This document shows, piece after piece, positions 33,641 to 42,944 of a stretch of DNA of 64,000 nucleotides. The notes beneath the pieces were generated by a model that was given only the letters and a program-made list of their open reading frames with translations, made no database searches and was not told the origin of the DNA. The DNA is taken from assembly GCA_930367215.1 (NCBI GenBank), contig OV884059.1, positions 33,099,882-33,163,881 on the forward strand, read 5' to 3'. The position numbers and the translations under genes are program-made. The DNA comes from Pollenia angustigena (lineage: Eukaryota > Arthropoda > Insecta > Diptera > Polleniidae). The stretch's first letter is position 1. Each line of letters starts with the position of its first letter.

Positions 33641-35096
33641 GAATGTCGCTGGGAAAAGTGTTTTTAGCTAAAAAGGAGAAAGAAATTTCCAAAACTTGTT
33701 GTGTTTTCTTTGTACGCACAGTGGGACTTGTTGTACTTTTAGGTGGCCAAAAGTGAAAAGAAACCAGTTGCCCGATCTTATTGATTTTTAAAGCCATATT
33801 GACAATTAGTTTTAATTAATTTCTCCTACATTTTATTGGTTACATTAAATAATGAAAAACAAAAAGAAATTAAATTAAATAATACAAGAAAACATCAAGA
33901 TCCAATTAGATTTAATTACATTTCACATGAAATTAAACTATTTCATTATTTTCAATCATAAGCGTTGGCTCAATTTTGAAACGGCCAACTTTTTTCTGTG
34001 CAGCTCATAAAAATCTCGTTAAGTATTTTACTAAAATTAAAATGGCCCAAAGCCAAAAACGCTTAATAAAAGAATTAAAAAAAAACTACAACATTTCAAA
34101 GATTGAACTTTGCTTTAGTTGCGCTATGAAGCCATTTAAGTATCAGTGTAATTATTAACAATGTTCTACTTGTCGGCCACTTTAATTTTCTTATAATTGG
34201 TTTTGGAATTTTGGTCTTAATAAATCTATGATGATGTGCATTACCAAAAAACGACTCTCTTTTGGATTCGTTTAAATAGCTTGTGTTGAGTTTATTATGG
34301 CTAGAGTTTTTTTTTTTTTCTTTTTTTTTAATAGAAGGGAAGTCATCATGCCCACGATAAGACAAAATTTTTTAATTGATCAGACAGAATTAAATGATGG
34401 GTAAACAAGATCATGTGATTAGTCGTTTCATTTTGGTGAAAGAAAACAATTAACTTTTGTAAATATACCGTTACTTTAATACACTAAAAGAAATTTTAGA
34501 ATAAAATAATTAATGGTTATTGAAGTTTTTATAACTTCTGGAGAGCTCTGAAAAATTTGTTTTAGCCATTTGGTTGGTAAAGAACGTATTTAAAGATCCA
34601 ACACACAACAAAAATCAAATCAAAGTACAAAACGTTTTTGTTCAACCTCAGAGACAAATGCAATGCGCGTAACTGTTCGTCGCACAATTAAAATAGTGTT
34701 GTAAGGGTTCAAGATTCATAGAAATACACACCAGATAGTGTTTATTTCTATTAAAATCTTTCAATGCTGTAAACAAATTTACCTATGCTCTTCTCTTCTC
34801 CCTTCTCATAGAAAGGGATGCGGAATGTGTTAACCATTTTTTTTCATGAAAAAGCCAAGGCAACAATTTTTAAGCGGGCCTTTAAAAAGGTTTGAAGTAA
34901 GAAGGTCTACTCAGTTTTTCCGGTGAGATCCTGCTTTAAATTTCTTTTGATTCAATTATGAGGCCTCTGCGCTTTCGTATAAAAGATAAGATACACATTT
35001 CACATTCGCTTCTAAGAGAAGGGAGTAGAGAAGGACTAACATTTCTTGTATTGTCTTTTTCCATAAGCAAAAGAAAAATAATAATTTTTTTTTTGA
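33641..35096. other. No gene seen
   Basis: AT-rich; 'aattaaat' words are dense at 33810-33960. No supported feature. Confidence 0.4.
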
Positions 35097-35312
35097 CCCC
35101 GTTACCGTTCTTATGTAACTCCTAAAGAAGCATTAGCGGAAAGCCTACTCCTCCATGACAACGGAGTGAGCAGGCCTTGTATATCCAAAAGAAGTAGCGA
35201 TAGTGGCAATACAGAAGGCTTCCGCACTCCTTTTCCCCGCTGGACTGTCGCGTACGCATACAAAGAATCGTTTTTGGAAAAAATTGTTGTTGTTATATTA
35301 TCAAGGAAATAA
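35097..35312 (+). other. Open frame of 71 codons, possible exon
   Basis: From after a stop at 35094 the plus strand stays open to a stop at 35310. It reads for example TPKEALAESLLLHDNGVSRP, CISKRSSDSGNTEG and FRTPFPRWTVAYAYKESF. Base composition is well above its surroundings and residue use is protein-like. A polypyrimidine tract and AG at about 35125 could be a splice acceptor. There is no ATG in the frame and no clear donor, so if coding it is an internal exon, a terminal exon or a repeat-derived frame. The minus strand is also open over part of it. Not recognised. Confidence 0.25.
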
Positions 35313-36485
35313 ACATACAAAATATTTCTTACACACATATTCCAAACTCACATTAAATAAAAAAATTATGTTTGTATTTTTTATACCCACTCTTATTGCT
35401 GCGTGTGTTTTTCATTCCCTTGCCAATTTTTGGGAGTATTTTTTATACCTGCACTTTTAATAAAATCAACCTTTTTATTTTGCTTTTACAGTTGTACACA
35501 CTTACGTAACTCCGTCGCCTACACTTCTCTCCAATATTTGTTTATGACAGCGACACTACATATAGAGTTTGAACATTTTTCAATGATTTGAAAGTTTGTT
35601 TAAATGGAATTGTGTAAAAAAAATTTTTCTGTGTATTCATCAATTAAGTTTTTTTTTAACTTTCACTAGGAATACTCAGCAATTAGAATGTGAATGATGA
35701 AAACATTCAGACGATCATTAGGAAAGTGATGAATTGTTGTGGCATTTAATCTTAGATTATAAAACTAAAGCCAGCCCATCCCAGCCCAATCCAGCTCCAA
35801 ACCAATTTAAAACAATAACCAATTAAGCTCAAGTAACTATTGTAAAGAAATCTTAATTAAATTGTTGGAAGTTGCTATAAAAGGGAAATATTAATTCGTT
35901 TTTTTCTCTTTGTTCTCTTCATTTTGTTCTTTAATAATGTTTGTAATTTGAAAATATATTTGATTTAAATTGTTCTGCCTGTTTCTCTTTCATGAATTTC
36001 GTTTTAAGTTGGGTCTGGCTGCTGTCTGTCATTATGGCTCAGTTACAAATTGTTTCAGTGTTTACTACTCGTATTTGTGTTTGTTCCAAATGAAAACATT
36101 TCTAAATTATTTCCAACTTAATTATAGAGAATGTGTATTCTTTATTGTTTTCTAGGTTTTCTTTTTCATTTAGTTTAATTTGAGTTTTTATTTATTTTTA
36201 GGGGTTTTATTGTTTTTTTTTTTTTCTTTTTTTTTTTTTTTGGTTGGACAGAAACCAAAACATTTCTCAAATTAGCCGCATTACAATAAAAAATGACTAA
36301 TGGCTGTTAATTTCCTTTTTCGCTCCTTTTTGCTGTTGGCTCAAGTATTTTTTTTTTTTTTTTGGTTCAAATGAGTACAGTACATGTTCGAAATATTATG
36401 ACCATTTAAAAAAAAAAAAACAATTCATATCAAAATTTACAACGCGAGTGAGTGAATGCAAATACCGAGCCAAAAAAAAGTTCAT
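35313..36485. other. No gene; T-runs
   Basis: AT-rich with long T-runs at 36210-36241 and 36349-36363. Nothing else is supported. Confidence 0.4.
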
Positions 36486-36516
36486 TCAAAATCAACAACG
36501 TTAAAAGCTTTTGCTA

Positions 36517-36721
36517 CACAGAAAAAAATAAAAATTGACATCAATTAAAAAATTTTTTATATTTATAAAATTTGCACCAGTAAACAAATTAATAGTATCA
36601 ATTAAACTTTTAATTCACTTGATTAAACGTTTAATTCCCTTGATTAAACTTTTAATTAAAACTGATTTTATTTTTGATTAATGCTATAATTGGTGAACAG
36701 TTTTGGAGAATTTTTTCTGTG
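36517..36721. mobile_element. 205-bp CACAGAAA-type TIR element
   Basis: The termini CACAGAAAAAAAT and ATTTTTTCTGTG are flanked by TA (36515-36516 and 36722-36723). Removing the element and one TA restores the RT frame (SFCYLGS). The interior is rich in 'ttaattaa' and 'gattaaac' words. Related by its ends to the 0.9-kb elements at 39403 and 57273. Confidence 0.85.
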
Positions 36722-36815
36722 TACCTCGGCAGCATATTTGATTAAACTGATGATTCAACCGCAGACATATTAGAAGGCATAAATAAGACTCGACAATCCT
36801 TTGATAAGCTCAATT

Positions 36816-37124
36816 CTGGGGGTCTACTCTCTATTGCGATGCGAAAAAATTTCGATGCGAAAGCTAAACACCAACTCTATATCACTTACAGTAAAGAAAG
36901 TCTGAAGCGATAGTGGCAATAAAAATTAAAACTGGCACAGACTTACAATAATGAAATGCCAAAGTGTGTAAAAATATTTGAAATTGGAAAATTTAAATAA
37001 AATAAAGTCATGATTTACGAAACAAAAATTAAAAGATGCGAAAGACACATGCGCAATCGCATTGAAGAGTACCAATCGCTAGATGTGCTACAATTTTCTT
37101 TCGCATCAAATAAAGAGTAGCCTC
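36816..37124. mobile_element. 309-bp MITE in the RT relic
   Basis: The ends ggtctactctctattgc and gcatcaaataaagagtagcc are near-complements and continue inward with 'gatgcgaaag' arms. It sits between two RT segments. The target duplication is not clear. Confidence 0.6.
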
Positions 37125-37350
37125 CCTGCATGGAAATAATCATATAAATTACGAAGAACCAAAATAAACCCTGTGTAATTCCATCGTCAAATCCACACTT
37201 TTGTTTCGAAGCACTCCATTCAACTGTTCGTGAAGCCTGTGTAAGATTCTGCGCTTATATTGGCCCACATCAATATCCAGCATCCCCTTATGGGCAGCAA
37301 CAAACCAGCTACCGATAAAAAAGGGAATTCTGAAAACTTAAATAGTGCTG

Positions 37351-37439
37351 GGGTCAAATTACGGCATTCGATATCCATCGAAATCCCCATTTAAATTGTA
37401 TTGAAATTTCGATCGATATCGAATGCCGTAATTTGGCCC
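37351..37439. mobile_element. 89-bp MITE with a CTG target duplication
   Basis: The ends GGGTCAAATTACGGCATTCG and the near-complement CGAATGCCGTAATTTGGCCC are flanked by CTG (37348-37350 and 37440-37442). With the element and one CTG removed, the RT frame reads through to WIGQTL. Family with 37875-38087. Confidence 0.85.
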
Positions 37440-37794
37440 CTGGATTGGACAAACGTTGTGTAAACCACTAGATGATATCGCAAAACAGGCTATTGACTGG
37501 AATCCACAAGGTAGCCGGCGTATTAGAAGACCAGCAAATACTTGGAAACGACAAATTACAATGGAACTGTCTAAACTAAAACTTAAATGGCATGAAATTA
37601 AACATCGAGCAGAAAATCGATAATATTGGAATGAACTTTGGACGGACCTATGCTCCTTACAGGAGAAAAGGGATAAAATATATTTAGTTTTTAAGTTTCT
37701 AGAGAAAATTACAAAAATTTGTGTGCAGACAATAAATTTTTTTCGGAAAATTTTCATCAGACGACAAAATCTGTTTTAAACCAGAAATTGTCTA

Positions 37795-38210
37795 AAAACC
37801 TTGTTCTAGGCGACAAAACTTCTACAAAAATTTGTATAGGGCGAAACATTTTCTTAGTTTTTTCAGAAAGTCTGGGGTCTAATCACCGCATTCGATACTT
37901 ACGTATCGAATAAACTATCGAATTTTTTTGCATACGAATGAAAACTCGATAAATGTAATACAGAATTGATCGATACTGAATGCTATTATTTCAAACACAA
38001 TACATTTCATTCAATATCGAGTTTCATGATACCAAAATAAATAATTTCGATCAATTTTGCTCGATATCGTATGCGGTGATTAGACCCCTGAGTTTATTAG
38101 TGAGAGTGGAAAAAATATGTTATTCTTCTTTCCCCTCTAACTAATAAAAACAGACTTTCGGAAAGAAAACTTTCATAGTGTGAACCCAAACTAAGAAAAT
38201 TTTTCATAGC
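37795..38210. mobile_element. MITE family D copy in the array, interrupted
   Basis: An 'ttcagaaagtctgagttta' arm (split by the MITE at 37875-38087) faces 'gactttcggaaagaaaactt' plus 'tcatagtgtgaaccc' at 38152-38200. The same arms form the copy at 59585-61382. The left boundary is uncertain. Confidence 0.55.
37875..38087. mobile_element. 213-bp MITE with a CTG target duplication
   Basis: The ends GGGTCTAATCACCGCATTCG and the complement CGTATGCGGTGATTAGACCC are flanked by CTG (37872-37874 and 38088-38090). The uninserted sequence 'cagaaagtctgagtttatt' exists at 59625-59643. Confidence 0.9.
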
Positions 38211-39935
38211 GTAAGCGCAGACTAAACAAATTTGTATTGGGCAAAATATTTTTTATAAAAGTTTGTCCTGGGCGGCAAATTCTTTTTAAAAATTTGTACT
38301 ATTTTAAAAAAAAATGTATGGAATATTGTACTGGGCGACGTATTTTCTACAGAACTTTATTCTACGCAACTAGTTTTCTATAAAAATTTGTTTGAGGCGA
38401 CAACATTTCTACAGAAATTTCCATTGAGCGACAAAATTTTTATAAAACTTTGTACTGGGCGACAAAATCTCTAAAATTTTTTATTATTTTTCTTACCTGA
38501 CGACCACAATGATAGAAGGCGACAAAATCTTTAAAGAATATTGTACTTGGCGACAAATTTTCTGCTGAAATTTATACTACGCCCCTAGTTTTCTATAAAA
38601 AATGTATCCTAGGCGACAACATTTCTACAGAAATTTCCATTGGGCGACAAAATTTGTATAAAACTTTGTACTGGGCGACAAAATCTCTAAAAAAATTTTA
38701 TTATTTTTTTTACCTGAAGACCAAATTAATAGAAGGCGACAAAATCTTTAAAGAATATTGTATTTGGCGACAAATTTTCTGCTGAAATTTATACTACGCC
38801 GCAAGTTTTCTATAAAAAATATATCCAAGGCGACAACATTTCTACAGAAATTTCCATTGGGCGACAAAATTTGTATAAAACTTTGTACTGGGCGACAAAA
38901 TCTCTAAAAAAATTTTATTATTTTTTTTTACCTGAAGACCAAAATGATAGAAGGCGACAAAATCTTTAAAGAATATTGTATTTGGCGACAAATTTTGTAC
39001 AGAAATTTATAGTCCGCCGCAAGTTTTCTATAAAAAATGTATCCTAGGCGACAAAATTTCTACAGAAATTTCCATTGGGCGACAAAATTTTTATAAAATT
39101 TTGTACTGGGCGACAAAATTTCTATTATTTTAACTTGACGCCCAAAATTATAATAGGCGAAAAAATTATTATTGAATAATGTACTGGGCGACAAATTTTC
39201 TAAAGAACTTTATTCTACGCCACAAATTTTCTATACTCATTTTTCCAAGGCGATAAAATTTCTACACAAATTGGCATTGGGCGACAAAATTTTTATAAAA
39301 CTTTGTACTAGGCGACATAATCTCTATGAAATTTTTTTATTATTTTTACCTGACAACCAAAATTATATTAGGCGAAAAAATATTTATAGAATATTGCACT
39401 GCACAGAAAAAATTATTGCCGAATTATTTTCAAACAAACGCTTGTTTGAAAATTTTTTTAATTTCTATAAATTTTTTTACTGATTCAAACAATATTTTTG
39501 TTTGATTTTTATTTCACCAACAAAAATGTGCACAACTCTTCAAAAATATAATAAACGCGTTGTTGGTGTCAAGTTTTCATAATTTTGTATGAAATATTTA
39601 ACGCTCTTTAATGTTGTCGTCTTTTTGCATTTTTTTATTTGATCGTAAGCAACACTTATTTATGTGAAATATAAGAACAACAACAAAAAACACACACAGT
39701 CTAATTTTGGACGCTTTAAAAAAGTGCAACTATAAGAAAAACAATAGCAGAAACAACATTACAAGAAACAAAATCCCGTATTCAATTTTTTAAAACTGAT
39801 TGGTTAAATACAAAAATAGAATGATGACGAAAATCATATCGACTCGGTCTGCTGCCGTTTTTGGTTACATTTCTTCTTTAGCAAAGGAAAGGATACAGCA
39901 ACAGAGAGTGATAAAGAAAAACATTGTGTTGTGTG

Positions 39936-39943
39936 TATAAATA
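39936..39943 (+). promoter_or_regulatory. TATA-box-like TATAAATA inside the TIR element
   Basis: TATAAATA lies in a block conserved with the second copy (complement at 57619-57626). It may be a Pol II promoter of an ancestral transcript or a captured sequence. The motif is common in AT-rich DNA, so only its conservation argues for function. Confidence 0.3.
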
Positions 39944-40127
39944 AGACTTCGTTCAAAAATTATTCCAACAAATAAAATCTGTCTCAAAGCCAGCCGCCGG
40001 CTCTGCTCTGCCGTCATCTTCTCATACAGTGCTTACTTGTGTGCGCGTCAGGCGCGGATCCAGCTCGAGCCTTAGGGGGGGGGGAAATTTTGTATGATAC
40101 AAAAAAGTCAAAAATTTGTTTTTAAAT

Positions 40128-40457
40128 TATTAAATTTTCGATCTACCAAAGGTTAAATACAATTTGGTTTAAGGATTGATGTTTGACTAATGACGTCAGC
40201 AGTCGTCGATGGCTGCGAGTGTTAAACGGCAAGCCCTCTGAGGAGATTGAGTGGTTGCAATCGAAACATGTCAGGGTAACCTGTCCGTAAAAACGCCTGG
40301 GTTCGAGCCCAGATTGAGTCAAGAATGAACAATTATCAGTAAATTTTAATTAATTTTCATGTTGTAAAATTCCTTTCTTCATAAAAATAATTTAATGAAA
40401 ATTAAATTTGATGAACTTAAGCCTAATTAAAAATATTAAAAATTTGGATTAATTTTT
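40128..40457 (+). mobile_element. SINE-like repeat A, copy 6 (best head)
   Basis: The fullest copy: head 'gatgtttgactaatgacgtc', A-box region 'gattgagtggttgc', B-box gggttcgagcccag about 48 bases later, then the common 'tcaagaatgaacaattatc' body and 'gaacttaagcctaattaaaa' tail. The two boxes at tRNA-like spacing support a Pol III, tRNA-derived origin. Confidence 0.7.
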
Positions 40458-40964
40458 GCGAATATAAAATTCTTCATCGCATAGCCGCATAGACCGTTAA
40501 AAAATATTAAGAAATGATGTATTCCTTTTTCGCGATCGTGAAGAAAGTTTCCGCATCAAACGTGATGAGGTTTTGAATTTAAATTTTTCTCCTTATTATA
40601 CAAAATTAACATTTAATTACAAAATTTTAAGTATTTTCTAATAATTTCATGAATAACAAGAAATTACCATTTGTACGGAAGAAGGGCGCAAAAAAAAAAA
40701 CGCGACTCTATTTCGCGGTTTTTTTTAATAAACTAAATTTTAATGGCAAATGATAGATGTTGTGATAGATGAGTTGTTTGGCGGATATATGAAACAGTGA
40801 TAATTTTCAGCAGAGTAGTAATATATGCGCGGAACGAGCTATTAAAGTTGCACAAGATATTTTTCCATTACGTAAATCAACTCGCACTTTAAACTTAAAA
40901 TTTATTTCATTAAACCCAAAAAAAAACTTTACATTTTTGTTATACAGTTGCTTATTTTATGAAT

Positions 40965-41095
40965 TTATGCCTGTATTCATAAAAATATTTTTAATTTAAT
41001 AAAGGCTTGAAAACCAAATTTTCTATGAAAATTTACCTTAATAAACATTTATTAAATTTTATAATCATTTATGAATAAACAATAAATGTACCATA
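40965..41095. mobile_element. Foldback MITE related to 184-313
   Basis: Arms 'tattcataaaaatatttt' plus 'taataaaggctt' face the complement of 'aataaacatttattaaattt' plus 'atgaataaac'. The centre has 'ttttctatgaaaattt'. Lies within the hAT element. Confidence 0.45.
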
Positions 41096-42115
41096 TTTTG
41101 AGGGCTCAGAGCTGAAGCGAACCAAGTCAAAAAAGAAAATTCGAAAAAAACTTAACAAAAAGGTTAAATAAAATATAAGATCATTTCAATATACATTAAT
41201 CTTTTTCGATAAGCAATTTATGATTTCCTTGTGAAATCATGTCCTCCCGCTCTTAGCTTTACTGACGAGCATTGAAACGAAAATTTGAAATATTTATCTC
41301 AGATTAGGGTAGATATCTTCATCACAGTTTATTTAAGCATCTACAACGTTATCTGATAGATCAGGCTCCAGTTAAGATGTTAGCAGGTGTTTATCTCTTC
41401 TAATCAAATATAATCAGCTCATCAGCTTGTTGTGGTTTTAACAGTTTTGTATGTGTATATGACTTGATTACACTTTGAGGTAGAAGTTTAGGTATGTTCA
41501 ATACATTTGGGATATCTATTGGGAAAGTAGTTATGAGATGTTCTAAAACAAATTCAATAAGATGAATGTAACCTACAACTCGGTAGTAATCTTCAACATT
41601 TTGGACGTGATTATTTCGTTCAAATCTTGTCTTTTCGATTTGAACGCAAATAACTTTAACTTTTTCAAAAATCGCTTCAAATTGTTCTTCGGCTTTATTT
41701 CTTTTTTCTTCAAGGCACATGATTAAAATTTTGATAAGGCTTGATCCTTTTGGAGATCTATATCTTGGTTTTGTAAAATGATACTAAGTGGCTGTGTTAC
41801 AACAAGTTTCACACTTAATATGTATATTCCGCAAATAAATTTAAAAGTACTAAGTGAGTTCCTTAATATAAAGGTAGAGATACTACTAGTGTTTGGGAAT
41901 TCCCGGACTTTTTCATTTCCCGGGACACGGGAAAAAAATATTTATTTTTATCCCGGGAAATTTTTTTTATCAAAAATATTCATAAAAAAGTCATTAAAAT
42001 TTTACAAAATTTTTGTTTAAAACAGTTTTGTTAAAAATGAACAATATGTGTATCACCAATTTGCTTGTGTAAAACTATTTAAATATACAAAACACAATCA
42101 AAAATTAAAAAAATA

Positions 42116-42230
42116 GTGTATAAAGTCATTTCTGAAAAATTTAAGAAATAGGACTATTACAAAAAAGCTTTATAAAAATACATAACTGAAATTTAGCTCA
42201 TAGAATAAATTCGAAAAATAAAAATATGTT
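42116..42230 (-). repeat. Partial copy of the 31420 MITE
   Basis: 'gtgtataaagtcatttctga', 'actattacaaaaaagcttta' and 'gaaatttagctcatagaata' occur in the same order as the reverse complement of 31420-31545. Confidence 0.75.
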
Positions 42231-42828
42231 AACAATAGAGATCTTCGTTACCAAACTTAAACAAAAAACTAACATACATATGGGTAATTCCAAAGTGTTG
42301 AACGTGACAGTCGTACGCTCCAAAAATGCAATAACATTTTAAGCAAAAAATATTTTTACGTTTTCTTAACCCTTAAATTATAGTACTAAGAAAGCACTGT
42401 TATCTGTGCTAAAGTTTATGGAGGGCGCGATTCTAGGCCAAAGATAATGTCAAAAGAAGTAACGGTTCGACCGTGAAAAAAAACATAAGTAGTTTTCGTG
42501 GCCATGTATAAAAAGGCGTAATTCAGCGAAACCTGGCACAATTTTTTAGTCAAAATACTTTCAGAATTTTGCGTAGCAATGTATCATTAAAATGTCTTGG
42601 TTTGATTAAAAAATCTTCTGTATTTTCTTTTTTTTAAGCCAAAATCTTGGTCGATACGTGACATTTCGAACGTGAAATTTTTTCCGTAATAATTTAACTG
42701 AATCATGATTAAAATAAAAATTTACCTTTAAACCGAATAACATATTTCTCTTTGAACTCTTCCTTAGATAACAGAGCATGTAAGAAAATTTTTTTGGAAT
42801 AATTTTTATCAAATATCACCTCTTTTAA

Positions 42829-42944
42829 CGGGCATTTTCACCTAGTTCGGTTATAATTAACTATCGGTTATAGCTGTCAAAACATATTGGTAACCGGAAC
42901 TTTAATTGAAAGTTAGTTTTAACCGAACTTGGTGAAAATGGCCG
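42829..42944. mobile_element. 116-bp PIF/Harbinger-like MITE, reverse of 25831
   Basis: TAA flanks both ends (42826-42828 and 42945-42947). Its reverse complement differs from 25831-25946 at two positions by eye, so both moved recently. The innermost layer of the nested stack. Confidence 0.9.

Larger units (their letters stand above)
36486..37690 (+). pseudogene. RTE-like reverse transcriptase relic with three insertions
   Basis: Read across three inserted elements, the plus strand gives INNVKSFC at 36497-36514, YLGSIF near 36725, DDSTADILEGINKTRQSFDK near 36750, then after an insertion LRLYWPTSIS near 37250, LWAATNQLPI near 37295, and after another insertion WIGQTL near 37442, then DDIAKQAIDWNPQGSRRI near 37470, RRPANTWKRQ near 37530 and a final W-ELWTDLCSL near 37635. 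This is the thumb to C-terminal part. The RT palm is missing. The insertions are 36517-36721, 36816-37124 and 37351-37439. Same tail type as the relics at 3 kb and 48 kb. Confidence 0.75.
37691..39402. repeat. 'gcgacaaa' tandem array, left half
   Basis: Units of about 31 bases, roughly 'gcgacaaaatttctacagaa' plus 'atttgtactgg'. In 38495-39350 a higher-order unit of about 217 bases recurs, marked by a longer spacer with 'tacctgaagaccaaaat' at 38495, 38712, 38930, 39132 and 39348. The MITEs at 37795-38210 interrupt the beginning. The array continues at 44568 after a 5.2-kb insertion. Satellite-like; no coding. Confidence 0.9.

Noticed and set aside
35190..36920. Shared 'gcgatagtggcaata' between 35195 and 36904
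   Set aside because: A 15-base match is expected by chance in a window of this size; not evidence of common origin.
37691..39402. CRISPR-like array
   Set aside because: Direct tandem units without unique spacers, in a eukaryotic repeat setting; it is a satellite.
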